Origin: Gemmatimonadaceae bacterium
GTDB taxonomy: Bacteria; Gemmatimonadota; Gemmatimonadetes; Gemmatimonadales; Gemmatimonadaceae
Assembly: GCA_014379355.1 (NCBI GenBank)
Contig: JACMLX010000095.1
Coordinates: 1-34,091, forward strand
Reading direction: 5' to 3'
DNA: 34,091 nucleotides
Under the pieces are notes generated by a model that was given only the letters and a program-made list of their open reading frames with translations, ran no database searches and was not told the origin of the DNA. Positions 1 through 7,289 of this stretch are shown piece by piece. Position numbers and translations under genes: made by a program. Numbering within the stretch: position 1 is the first letter of the stretch; every line of letters starts with the position of its first letter.

Positions 1-46
1 CGTGGGTGGGTCTGTCGAGGCCGGTGACCGGTCTCTGGGGCGAACG

Positions 47-784
47 TTACATCACCATGCCGCCATCCACCACGAGGACCTGACCCGTGATGTACGCCGC
101 ATGGTCCGACGCCAGGAACGCCACTGCCGACGCGACATCAGCGGCGTTTCCCAGCCGTTCAAGAGGAATCTGGCTCTCCAGCGCCTTTTTCTGCTCGGGC
201 CCGAGGGCCGCGGTCATGTCAGTCGCGATGAAACCAGGGGCCACGGCATTGCAAAGGATGTTGCGCGACGCGAGTTCCTTGGCCACCGATTTCGTCAGGC
301 CGATCAGTCCCGCCTTGCTCGCGGCGTAGTTGGCCTGGCCGCGATTGCCGATTACGCCGACGACGCTGCTGATGTTGATGATCCGACCGCTGCGTCGTTT
401 CATCATGCCACGTGACGCCGCGCGGATACTCGCGAACGCGCCACGCAGATTGGCGTCGATGACCATGTTCCAATCGTCGTCCTTCAAGCGCATGATCACG
501 TTGTCCTTCGTGAGCCCGGCATTGTTGACGAGGATGTCGAGCGTGCCGAAGGATGCCTCGACGTCGGCCACGAGCTGGCTGACCTGGGCCGTGTCGCTCA
601 CGTCGCACGCGAATCCCTTCGCGCCATGCCCGATTTCAGCGGCCGCCGTCTCAGCGCGCGACAGATCCCGGCCGACGATGGCCACGCGTGCCCCGGCGCC
701 GGCCAGCGTCTCCGCAATCGCGCGACCGATTCCGCGTGTGCTCCCGGTGACGAGCGCCACCTTACCGCCGAGATCGATCTGCAT
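47..784 (-). CDS. fabG: 3-oxoacyl-[acyl-carrier-protein] reductase FabG
   Basis: NADPH-dependent reductase that converts 3-oxoacyl-ACP to 3-hydroxyacyl-ACP in the elongation cycle of type II fatty acid synthesis in the cytoplasm. The 245-residue protein is a complete classical short-chain dehydrogenase. It has the TGSTRGIG nucleotide-binding loop at residues 13-20, NNAG at 87-90, and the catalytic tetrad Asn111, Ser140, Tyr153 and Lys157 (YAASK). The C-terminal ITGQVLVVDGG motif is typical of FabG rather than of other SDRs. Its ATG shares one base with the fabD stop (TGATG), so the two are translationally coupled. It is the last gene of the fab cluster visible here. The 46 bases after its stop contain nothing I recognise; acpP usually follows in such clusters and would lie off the left edge. 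Confidence 0.96.
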   Translation of the reverse strand: MQIDLGGKVALVTGSTRGIGRAIAETLAGAGARVAIVGRDLSRAETAAAEIGHGAKGFACDVSDTAQVSQLVADVEASFGTLDILVNNAGLTKDNVIMRLKDDDWNMVIDANLRGAFASIRAASRGMMKRRSGRIINISSVVGVIGNRGQANYAASKAGLIGLTKSVAKELASRNILCNAVAPGFIATDMTAALGPEQKKALESQIPLERLGNAADVASAVAFLASDHAAYITGQVLVVDGGMVM

Positions 785-1725
785 CAGGCCGCCTGTAGCG
801 CGAGGATGGCATCGAGATTGGCCGACGTGCCGGCCGGCAGGACGGTGGCGTCGGGTAGAATTTTTCGGATGAGCCCGCTGAGCACGTGGCCCGGTCCAAG
901 CTCCACGAATGTGATCCCGGGATAGTCAGCAGCAATGTGACGGATCGTCTCGGTCCAGCGCACCGGCGCGGTCAGCTGATCACCGAGCAATTGCCGGGAA
1001 GCTTCGGCGCCCGACACCGGCAGGCCGGTGACGTTCGCATACACGGGAATGCGAGCATCGTGCATGTCGACATCGGCCAGCGCGGCTTCCCACCCCGGTT
1101 TGGCAGCATTCATCAGCGGGGAATGGAACGCGCCGCTGACGTGGAGCCGCATGCATTTTCTCGCGCCATGCTCCCTGGCCAGTTCCATCAGGCGTTCGAC
1201 GCCGGCGACTTCACCCGACACCACCACCTGACCCGGCGAATTGAAGTTGGCCGGCACGACGGCACCCGCTTCCCTCGTCGCGCGGTCGCACAGCTCGCGC
1301 ACGCGCACCGTGAGGTCTCCGAGAATCGCCGCCATGGCGCCGGGCCGCGCTTCCCCGGCCGCCTGCATCAGCTCACCGCGCGTGCGGACCAGCTTCACGG
1401 CCGTCGCGAAGTCGAAGGTGCCCGCCGACACGTGCGCGGTGAATTCACCGAGCGAATGTCCCGCGGCGCATCGCACGCGCGCGCCCAGTCGCTCGGCGAG
1501 CAGACGCCAGACCGCGACGCCATGCGTCAGCAATGCCGGTTGCGCGTTGTGCGTTTCCATCAGCGTCTCGGCTGGTCCATCGAAGCACAGCGACGAGAGC
1601 GAGAAACCGAGTGCTGCATCGGCAGCGCGAAACGTGTCGGCCGCGATCGGATACGCGTCGACGAGGTCCTTGCCCATGCCGGGCTTCTGCGACCCCTGTC
1701 CGGGAAATACGAGCGCGATATCCAT
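784..1725 (-). CDS. fabD: Malonyl-CoA:ACP transacylase FabD
   Basis: Transfers malonyl from CoA to acyl carrier protein, supplying the extender unit for fatty acid synthesis. The 313-residue protein starts MDIALVFPGQGSQ, matching the family N-terminus. The nucleophile elbow GHSLGE is at residues 89-94 with Ser91. The other active-site residues are Gln10, Arg116 (RTRGELM) and His201 (AFHSPLM), very close to E. coli FabD numbering. An upstream in-frame start at 1752 would add nine residues, but I prefer the ATG at 1725. It gives the family N-terminus and a TGATG overlap with the fabH stop, the same junction as between fabD and fabG. Nothing is missing or odd in the catalytic core. Confidence 0.96.
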   Translation of the reverse strand: MDIALVFPGQGSQKPGMGKDLVDAYPIAADTFRAADAALGFSLSSLCFDGPAETLMETHNAQPALLTHGVAVWRLLAERLGARVRCAAGHSLGEFTAHVSAGTFDFATAVKLVRTRGELMQAAGEARPGAMAAILGDLTVRVRELCDRATREAGAVVPANFNSPGQVVVSGEVAGVERLMELAREHGARKCMRLHVSGAFHSPLMNAAKPGWEAALADVDMHDARIPVYANVTGLPVSGAEASRQLLGDQLTAPVRWTETIRHIAADYPGITFVELGPGHVLSGLIRKILPDATVLPAGTSANLDAILALQAA

Positions 1726-2714
1726 CAGAGTCGCACCACCATCGAACCCCACGTGAAGCCGGCGCCGAAGGCGCAGAGCAGCACGGTGTCGCCGGTGCGC
1801 ACGCGACCGGACGTGATCGCCTCGTCGAGGGCGATGCCGATCGAGGCCGACGACGTATTCCCGAATCGATTGACGTTCACGTAGACCTTGTCCATGGGGA
1901 CATTCGCATGCTTGGCTGTCGCCTCGATGATGCGGATGTTCGCCTGGTGCGGGATGAGCAGGTCGATATCCTTGCCTGTCAGGCGCGCGCCGTCGAGCGC
2001 CCTGTCACAGGCCTCCGCCATCATGCGGACCGCGTGCTTGAAGACTTCGCGTCCGGCCATCTTCACGTAGCTCGATCGATCCTCGAGCACAGGCAGCGAG
2101 AAGGGATGCGCCGCGCCGCCGGACGGGCGCCACAACAGCTCGGCCAGCGCACCGTCGCTGCGCATGAACGCCGAGAGAATACCGCGCTTGCCGTCACCGC
2201 GACGCACGATCGCCGCACCCGCGCCGTCGCCGAACAGCACGGCGGTGCTGCGATCCTGCCAATCGGTGATCGCGCTCATCTTCTCCGACCCGATGACCAG
2301 CGCCGTCTCGATCGTACCGGCGGCGATCAGTCCCTCAGCCACGGTCAGCCCATACAGCCAGCCGCTGCACGCGGCCGACAGGTCGAAGGCGGTTGCACGC
2401 GTGGCACCGAGCGCGGCCTGGATGTCCACAGCTGTCGAGGGGAGCAGCCGATCGGGCGTCGCGGTGGAGAGGATGATCGCGTCGATTTCAGCGGACGTGA
2501 TGCCAGCCTTCGCCATCGCCTTGCGTGCGGCGTCCGCACCCATGCTGCACGTCGATTCACCGTCGCGCGCAATGTGGCGCTGCACGATGCCGGAGCGCTC
2601 GAAGATCCACTGGTGTGACGTGTCGATCCCGATGGCGGCAAAATCATCATTCGTCATGACGTGCCGCGGCACGCTGTATCCCGTGCCGGTCAGTGCCGCA
2701 TACGGACGTTTCAT
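1725..2714 (-). CDS. fabH: 3-oxoacyl-ACP synthase III FabH
   Basis: Beta-ketoacyl-ACP synthase III, which condenses an acyl-CoA starter with malonyl-ACP to begin fatty acid synthesis. The protein has 329 residues, normal for the family. The Cys-His-Asn triad is visible: Cys116 in DLSAACSGW, His256 in IPHQAN and Asn286 in FGNTSSAS. The glycine-rich end (CAFGAGFTWGSMVVR) is also typical. The start is an ATG with GGAG nine bases upstream. Sixty bases separate it from plsX, the only real gap inside the yceD-to-fabG cluster, so some independent control is possible. The starter preference (acetyl-CoA or branched acyl-CoA) cannot be told from the sequence by eye. Confidence 0.96.
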   Translation of the reverse strand: MKRPYAALTGTGYSVPRHVMTNDDFAAIGIDTSHQWIFERSGIVQRHIARDGESTCSMGADAARKAMAKAGITSAEIDAIILSTATPDRLLPSTAVDIQAALGATRATAFDLSAACSGWLYGLTVAEGLIAAGTIETALVIGSEKMSAITDWQDRSTAVLFGDGAGAAIVRRGDGKRGILSAFMRSDGALAELLWRPSGGAAHPFSLPVLEDRSSYVKMAGREVFKHAVRMMAEACDRALDGARLTGKDIDLLIPHQANIRIIEATAKHANVPMDKVYVNVNRFGNTSSASIGIALDEAITSGRVRTGDTVLLCAFGAGFTWGSMVVRL

Positions 2715-2740
2715 GTGAATGATCTCCGCGTGAGCCGACG

Positions 2741-2774
2741 CATCGTGGGCACGGTGCGATGGCGCCGCACGATG
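2741..2774 (-). other. Inverted repeat between plsX and fabH
   Basis: CATCGTG at 2741-2747 is repeated as its reverse complement CACGATG at 2768-2774, directly after the plsX stop codon, with a GC-rich 20-base interior. It could form a hairpin in the plsX-fabH mRNA. There is no U-tract after it on the minus strand, so I do not call it a terminator. It may be an mRNA processing or stability element, or chance. Confidence 0.25.
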
Positions 2775-3782
2775 TCAGTCCGTGACGCCGAGCCGACGCC
2801 CGATATGCTCGGACATCCGCGACTCGGCCGCACGAACGGCGACGTTGACGGCGTTCTTGATGGCACGCGGCGATGACTTGCCGTGCGCAATGATGCTCAC
2901 ACCCTGGACACCCAGCAGCGGCGCGCCGCCGTAGTTGGAGTAGTCGAGATGCGCGAGTCCCTTCATCAACAGGTGCGGATCCGCGTCGATCGATCGTGCA
3001 ATCATGCCGACGAGTGCCGGCGCCAGCGCCTCGTAGAACTTGAGCAGCACGTTGCCGGTGAAGCCGTCGCACACGACGACGTCGAAGGGGCCGCGGTCGC
3101 AGGTGCCGGCGGCGATGTCACGACCCTCGACATTGCCGATGAAATTCAGGTCGGTCTGCGAGAGCAACTGATGTGCACTCTTCACGGCGGCGTTGCCCTT
3201 CTCGGGCTCCTCGCCGATGCTGAGCAAGCCGATGGCGGGGTTTTCGCGGCCGAGAATGTCTTCGGCGTACACGAATCCGAGCCTCGCGAAGTGCACCAGC
3301 TCTTCCGGGCTGCAATCGACGTTGGCGCCGGCGTCCAGGACAACGACGGTATGCAGCGACGTGGGAAAGATCGAGGCGATCGCGGGCCGCTTGAGCGACC
3401 CGTGCAACCCGAGGATCTGCACCGATGCCGCCATCTGCGCGCCCGTGTTCCCGGCACTCACGAAGGCATCGGCGAGACCGTCGGCGTGGCGCCTGAGTCC
3501 GATCGCCATCGACGACTGCGGACGGCGCATGACGGCCGTCGGCTTGTCCGCCATGCCGATGATGTCGGCGGCGTCGATCACATCGACGCGCGAGCGATGA
3601 GCCGACAACGCCGAATACTCACCCGCGAGGGCGGCATCGAGCGCCGCGACGACATCTGCCTCACGGCCAATCAGTTGGATGCGGTGCTCGGCCCCAAGCT
3701 CAGCCAGCGCGAGGAGCGCGCCACCCACCGGTGCGATGGGGGCGAAATCGCCACCCATCGCATCCAGCGCAATCCGGGCCAA
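2775..3782 (-). CDS. plsX: Phosphate acyltransferase PlsX
   Basis: Converts acyl-ACP and phosphate to acyl-phosphate, which PlsY uses for glycerol-3-phosphate acylation; a peripheral membrane enzyme of phospholipid synthesis. The 335-residue protein has the family signature DAMGGD at residues 7-12, SAGNTGA at 109-115, then LLSIGEEPEKGN, VCDGFTGN and HGKSS blocks, so the full fold is present. The start codon is TTG, supported by the Shine-Dalgarno GGGAAGG seven bases upstream within the end of rpmF and by alignment with the usual MRIALDAMGGD start. Only three bases separate it from the rpmF stop. The order yceD-rpmF-plsX-fabH-fabD-fabG is the widely conserved lipid cluster. Confidence 0.95.
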   Translation of the reverse strand: MARIALDAMGGDFAPIAPVGGALLALAELGAEHRIQLIGREADVVAALDAALAGEYSALSAHRSRVDVIDAADIIGMADKPTAVMRRPQSSMAIGLRRHADGLADAFVSAGNTGAQMAASVQILGLHGSLKRPAIASIFPTSLHTVVVLDAGANVDCSPEELVHFARLGFVYAEDILGRENPAIGLLSIGEEPEKGNAAVKSAHQLLSQTDLNFIGNVEGRDIAAGTCDRGPFDVVVCDGFTGNVLLKFYEALAPALVGMIARSIDADPHLLMKGLAHLDYSNYGGAPLLGVQGVSIIAHGKSSPRAIKNAVNVAVRAAESRMSEHIGRRLGVTD

Positions 3783-3785
3783 GGC

Positions 3786-3968
3786 TCAGCCTTCCCGGGC
3801 CGCGATCCGCTGCTCACCGCCGTAGTATCCGCATTCATCGCAGACACGATGGGGACGCTTCATGCTCGAGCACTGTGGGCACTTCTGAATCACGATCCGC
3901 GGCGCAACCTTGTGCGTGTTGCGGAGGCGCTTGCGCTGCTTGGATGTCCTGCGCTTCGGTACGGCCAT
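3786..3968 (-). CDS. rpmF: 50S ribosomal protein L32
   Basis: Small protein of the large ribosomal subunit. The 60 residues begin MAVPKRRTSKQRKRLRNTHK, the classic L32 start. The protein carries a zinc ribbon with Cys30, Cys33, Cys43 and Cys46 (CPQC and CDEC), so it is the zinc-binding form rather than the cysteine-free paralogue. The ATG has GGGAAG six bases upstream. It lies 26 bases after yceD and three bases before plsX, as in many bacteria, where this arrangement links ribosome synthesis to lipid synthesis. Confidence 0.96.
   Translation of the reverse strand: MAVPKRRTSKQRKRLRNTHKVAPRIVIQKCPQCSSMKRPHRVCDECGYYGGEQRIAAREG
3790..3796 (-). promoter_or_regulatory. Ribosome binding site deciding the plsX TTG start
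   Basis: GGGAAGG on the minus strand, seven bases before the TTG at 3782-3780. There is no ATG or GTG at the expected PlsX N-terminus, so this site is what supports TTG initiation. It lies within the last codons of rpmF. Confidence 0.6.
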
Positions 3969-3994
3969 GGGTCACTTCCCGGTAGTAAGACGAA

Positions 3995-4504
3995 TCATGA
4001 GTCGGTTGCGCGCTCTCTGAGCGCCGCCCAGCGCGCATCGCCACTCGATGCGCAGTCACAGGCGGTCGTATTGCGGTCGACGCCGCAGGTCGGACACAGA
4101 CCTTTGCAATCTTCACGGCACAACACAAAAGGCGGGACTGCAAGGATCCACCCTTCGCGGACTGCGGGACGCACGTCGATACTGCTCGACTTCGCGTTCA
4201 ACAGGAATACATCAGGGTCATCGTCGAGACCGTCCTCGTCCGATTCGACGAAGAGGCACGAAATCGAATCACCTGCCCTCACCGACACCTCGACGAGGCA
4301 TCGGGTGCATTCACCAACCGCCGACCCTGCGAACTCGCCGGTGAAATAGAATCGCCCTTCACCGGCGCTCGAGAGACGGCCGTGCACCGTTACCGGCGAA
4401 CTGGGCCGAATATCTCCATCGATCCACACCGCGTCGTCGGGAGAAATCTCTCCGTCCAACGTCACTGCCTGACCACTGAGATTGCGGATATCCACTGACA
4501 GCAT
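3995..4504 (-). CDS. yceD: YceD/DUF177 family protein
   Basis: Member of the YceD/DUF177 family, almost always found just upstream of rpmF; in plants and E. coli it is linked to 23S rRNA maturation, but the biochemical role is not settled. The 169-residue protein has a beta-rich N-terminal half, a CTRC pair (Cys66, Cys69), an acidic stretch (ESDEDGLDDDPD, residues 87-98) and the C-terminal family motif with Cys129, Cys133, Cys137 and Cys140 (CREDCKGLCPTC), plus Cys149 and Cys151. These cysteines suggest metal binding. A GTG at 4549 in the same frame would add 15 residues, but a promoter-like element covers that stretch, so I take the ATG at 4504. No Shine-Dalgarno is visible before this ATG. 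It is probably the first gene of the operon running to fabG. Confidence 0.88.
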   Translation of the reverse strand: MLSVDIRNLSGQAVTLDGEISPDDAVWIDGDIRPSSPVTVHGRLSSAGEGRFYFTGEFAGSAVGECTRCLVEVSVRAGDSISCLFVESDEDGLDDDPDVFLLNAKSSSIDVRPAVREGWILAVPPFVLCREDCKGLCPTCGVDRNTTACDCASSGDARWAALRERATDS

Positions 4505-4512
4505 AGCCGTGG

Positions 4513-4541
4513 AAAATACGCATCCCGACGTCAGGGGACAA
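4513..4541 (-). promoter_or_regulatory. Candidate promoter for the yceD-rpmF-plsX-fab operon
   Basis: On the minus strand, TTGTCC at 4541-4536 and TATTTT at 4518-4513 are separated by exactly 17 bases. The -10 element ends eight bases before the yceD ATG, so the predicted start of transcription falls about two bases before the start codon, giving a nearly leaderless mRNA. This fits the lack of a Shine-Dalgarno there. It is a visual match only; no transcription data were available. Confidence 0.45.
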
Positions 4542-4608
4542 GTGCCCACGGTGTCGCAACTTAGCTCGCTGCGATCGCCTCTCTCCGACGGCCGTCGTGC
4601 GAAGCAGC

Positions 4609-5022
4609 TCAGGCGAGGTCAGGAAAGAAGAAGGCTGCCTCGACCGCAGCCGCCTCATCCGAGTCCGACGCGTGAATCGCATTCCGGCCCTTCGACTCGG
4701 CGTAGAGCTTCCGGACGGTGCCTTCAGCGGCCTCGGCTGGATCCGTCTTGCCGATGGCGTCGCGCAACTCGGCGACGGCGTTGGCCTTGTCCAGCACCAT
4801 TGGCATACAGGGACCGGAGGTCATGAATTCCACCAGTTCACCAAAGAAGCCGCGCTCCTTGTGGACCTCGTAGAATGTGCCGGCCTGCGCCGTGGTCAGG
4901 TGCATCACCCGGGCGGCCTTGAGCACGAAGCCCTGGGCTTCGAGATGCGCGATGATCTTGCCGGCCTTGCCTGCGCCGAACGCATCCGGCTTGATGATCG
5001 TGAGGGTACGGGTTCCAGCCAT
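4609..5022 (-). CDS. ndk: Nucleoside diphosphate kinase
   Basis: Transfers the gamma-phosphate of ATP to nucleoside diphosphates through a phosphohistidine, balancing NTP and dNTP pools. The 137-residue protein begins [15 protein letters not shown] with Lys11, and the active-site histidine is His117 in NAIHASDS (114-121). Most family members have HGSDS here; the Gly to Ala change is conservative. A longer reading from 5088 is possible, but the ATG at 5022 gives the family N-terminus and has GGAG eight bases upstream. It stands between the sucCD hairpin and the yceD promoter region, so it may be a single-gene unit. Its own promoter is not obvious. Confidence 0.95.
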   Translation of the reverse strand: MAGTRTLTIIKPDAFGAGKAGKIIAHLEAQGFVLKAARVMHLTTAQAGTFYEVHKERGFFGELVEFMTSGPCMPMVLDKANAVAELRDAIGKTDPAEAAEGTVRKLYAESKGRNAIHASDSDEAAAVEAAFFFPDLA

Positions 5023-5073
5023 GTGCACGGCTCCAGTGTGGTGCGGGCGCAAACGCGCCAAGGATATCAGGCA

Positions 5074-5107
5074 GACGCGCCCGGTCACCGAGGTGGCCGG
5101 GCGCGTC
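5074..5107 (-). terminator. Strong hairpin between sucD and ndk
   Basis: A 34-base inverted repeat: GACGCGCCCGG at 5074-5084 pairs with CCGGGCGCGTC at 5097-5107. After one mismatch, three more pairs close a four-base loop. It starts 29 bases after the sucD stop. No U-run follows on the minus strand, so it is not a textbook intrinsic terminator. It may stop transcription with Rho's help or protect the 3' end of the sucCD mRNA. Confidence 0.5.
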
Positions 5108-5136
5108 GATCAAATGTAGTCCAAGCGATCGGTGGC

Positions 5137-6006
5137 TTACAGTCGAGCCTTGACCAGCTCCACGAAGTCCATCGGACGCTTGGCGATGCCCATGCCGGCT
5201 TTCTCGAACGCCTCGATCTTCTCGGCGGCCGTGCCTGCCGATCCCGAGATGATTGCGCCCGCGTGGCCCATCCGGCGCCCGGGCGGTGCCGTCTGGCCGG
5301 CGATGAAGCCGACCACCGGCTTGCTCATCTTCGTCCGAACGAATTCGGCCGCTTCCTGCTCGTCGGTGCCGCCGATTTCACCCATCATGGCGACGACCGT
5401 CGTCTGCGGATCCGCCTCGAACGCGGCCAACGCGTCGATGAAGTTGGTCCCGTTGATGGGGTCACCGCCGATGCCGACACAGGTGCTCTGCCCGATCCCG
5501 GCCTTCGTGAGCAGGTTCACGATTTCATACGTCAGCGTGCCTGACCGGCTGACGACGCCGACCGGTCCGGGCGCGCAGATGCGTCCCGGAATGATGCCGA
5601 CCTTCGACTGACCGGGTGTGATCAGGCCAGGGCAGTTCGGACCGAGCAGTCGCGCGCCCATCTCCTTCACATACGGATAGACCTTCGTCATGTCGAGCAC
5701 CGGCACGCCTTCGGTGATGCAGACGATCAGCTTGATGCCGGCGGCGGCCGCTTCCATCATCGCATCCGCCGCGAATGGTGGCGGCACGTAGATGACCGAG
5801 GTGTTCGCGCCGGTCGCGGCCACGGCCTGCGCAACCGTGTTGAAGATCGGCACCGTCTCCTCGAACTTCTGGCCGCCTTTACCCGGCGTGACGCCGCCGA
5901 CGACGGTCGTGCCGTACTCCATCATCTGCTTCGCGTGGAACGAGCCGTCACGACCCGTGATGCCCTGCACCAGCAGTGTGGTGGTGTTGTCGATGAAGAT
6001 GCTCAC
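5137..6006 (-). CDS. sucD: Succinyl-CoA synthetase alpha subunit
   Basis: Alpha subunit of succinyl-CoA ligase, which makes succinate and NTP from succinyl-CoA in the TCA cycle. The 289-residue protein has the CoA-binding Rossmann domain (GITGRDG at residues 15-21), the PNCPG loop at 123-127 and the ligase domain with the phosphohistidine His248 in MGHAGAI. Start and stop overlap with sucC as GTGA, so the start codon is GTG; coupling with the beta subunit suits a 1:1 complex. A large hairpin follows the stop. All catalytic features are present. Confidence 0.96.
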   Translation of the reverse strand: MSIFIDNTTTLLVQGITGRDGSFHAKQMMEYGTTVVGGVTPGKGGQKFEETVPIFNTVAQAVAATGANTSVIYVPPPFAADAMMEAAAAGIKLIVCITEGVPVLDMTKVYPYVKEMGARLLGPNCPGLITPGQSKVGIIPGRICAPGPVGVVSRSGTLTYEIVNLLTKAGIGQSTCVGIGGDPINGTNFIDALAAFEADPQTTVVAMMGEIGGTDEQEAAEFVRTKMSKPVVGFIAGQTAPPGRRMGHAGAIISGSAGTAAEKIEAFEKAGMGIAKRPMDFVELVKARL

Positions 6007-7145
6007 GCGGCGGCCCCGGTGGCGAGGGCGACCGCCTTCTGCACGGCTTCATCCATGTCGGACGAGGCGCTGAAGCCGTTCTCGGTCAGGATCTTCATCG
6101 CGACTTCTTCGTTGGTGCCCGTCAGGCGAATCACGATCGGCACGGTGAGCGGATTGGCCTTCGTCGCGGTGACGATGCCGTTCGCGACGTCATCGGTGCG
6201 TGTGATGCCGCCGAAGATGTTGAACAGGATCGCCTTCACGTTCTTGTCGGCCGTGATGATGCGGAGCGCGTTGACGACCTTCTCCGGATTCGACGAGCCG
6301 CCGATATCGAGGAAGTTCGCCGGGTCGCCGCCGTAATACTTGACGAGGTCCATCGTGGCCATCGCGAGACCCGCGCCATTGACGACGCAGCCCACATTGC
6401 CATCGAGCTTGATGAACGTGAGGTTCGCCTTGCGGGCCTCGACTTCGCTCGCTTCCTCGCTGCTTTCGTCGCGCAATGCCTCGATCGCTGGCAGGCGGTC
6501 GAGTTCATTGTCGTCGATCACCATCTTGCCATCGACGGCGACCACCGTGCCCGTCGGCGTGACGACGAGTGGATTGATCTCCGCGAGTGAGCACCCGCTC
6601 TCGATGAACGCCGAGTAGAGCTGCTGCATGATCTTCGCCGCCGCGCGCGCCTGCTTCACGTCCTCGTACAGGAAGAAGCCCATCTCCATCGCCTCGAACG
6701 TGCGCAGGCCGTAGCGCGGATCGACGGGATGGTACTTGATCTTCTCCGGCGTGGTCGCCGCGACTTCCTCGATGTCGATACCACCCGCAGCGCTGACCAT
6801 GAACACCGGCTTCTTCGTCGCACGATCGACGATGATGCCGACGTACGCCTCACTGCCGATGTCCTCGGCCACCGTCACGAGCACCTTGAGGACGGTGAGC
6901 CCCTTGATGTCCATGCCGAGGATCGCCGTGGCCTTCTCCTTCGCTGCGGCTGGCGTTGCACAGTACTTCACGCCGCCGGCCTTGCCGCGCCCACCGACGT
7001 GGACCTGCGCCTTCACCATCACCGGCACACCGTACTTCACCGCGAGTGCTTCAGCAGCGTCGGGTGTGGTTGCAATGTCGCCATCGGGAATCGGGACGCC
7101 GTGGCGCCTGAGGATCTCCTTGGCCTGATACTCATGTAGGTTCAC
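6003..7145 (-). CDS. sucC: Succinyl-CoA synthetase beta subunit
   Basis: Beta subunit of succinyl-CoA ligase, carrying the nucleotide-binding ATP-grasp domain. The 380-residue protein begins [12 protein letters not shown]. It has the glycine-rich loop GRGKAGG (residues 52-58), the metal-binding segment AEINPL (188-193), and the C-terminal flavodoxin-like domain with [14 protein letters not shown] (249-262) and [13 protein letters not shown] (309-321). The start is GTG at 7145 with GGAG five bases upstream. Whether ADP or GDP is used cannot be told by eye. It opens the sucCD unit after a 144-base gap containing two hairpins, so it probably has its own promoter, which I could not place. Confidence 0.96.
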   Translation of the reverse strand: MNLHEYQAKEILRRHGVPIPDGDIATTPDAAEALAVKYGVPVMVKAQVHVGGRGKAGGVKYCATPAAAKEKATAILGMDIKGLTVLKVLVTVAEDIGSEAYVGIIVDRATKKPVFMVSAAGGIDIEEVAATTPEKIKYHPVDPRYGLRTFEAMEMGFFLYEDVKQARAAAKIMQQLYSAFIESGCSLAEINPLVVTPTGTVVAVDGKMVIDDNELDRLPAIEALRDESSEEASEVEARKANLTFIKLDGNVGCVVNGAGLAMATMDLVKYYGGDPANFLDIGGSSNPEKVVNALRIITADKNVKAILFNIFGGITRTDDVANGIVTATKANPLTVPIVIRLTGTNEEVAMKILTENGFSASSDMDEAVQKAVALATGAAA

Positions 7146-7235
7146 ACACGCTCCATCTGCGATCGAGTGATTGCAGCGATTGTGACGTTGGAAAAGTCCC
7201 CGCCGCCGTGTGTGACGGACGCGAGGGTGGACGCA

Positions 7236-7281
7236 GCGCCCGCATCGGGCGCCGGAGGGCCGACGGCAAGCTAACCGTCGG
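7236..7281 (-). terminator. Two tandem hairpins after the UPF0182 gene
   Basis: CCGACGG (7260-7266) and CCGTCGG (7275-7281) form a perfect 7-base-pair stem with an 8-base loop, nine bases after the UPF0182 stop. GCGCCCG (7236-7242) and CGGGCGC (7246-7252) form a second perfect 7-base-pair stem just beyond. No U-tract follows. Together they are a plausible end for the long nuo-phosphomannomutase-UPF0182 transcript. The rest of the 7146-7289 gap holds only the sucC ribosome binding site. Confidence 0.4.
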
Positions 7282-7289
7282 TCGTGCGA

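Noticed and set aside
1-46. Possible start of acpP or a terminator after fabG
   Set aside because: No start codon with a ribosome site, no clear stem and no coding motif are visible in these 46 bases.
4586-4597. Perfect 12-base palindrome CGACGGCCGTCG between ndk and yceD
   Set aside because: Short GC palindromes are expected by chance at this base composition. It has no loop, no U-tract and no second copy that I noticed.
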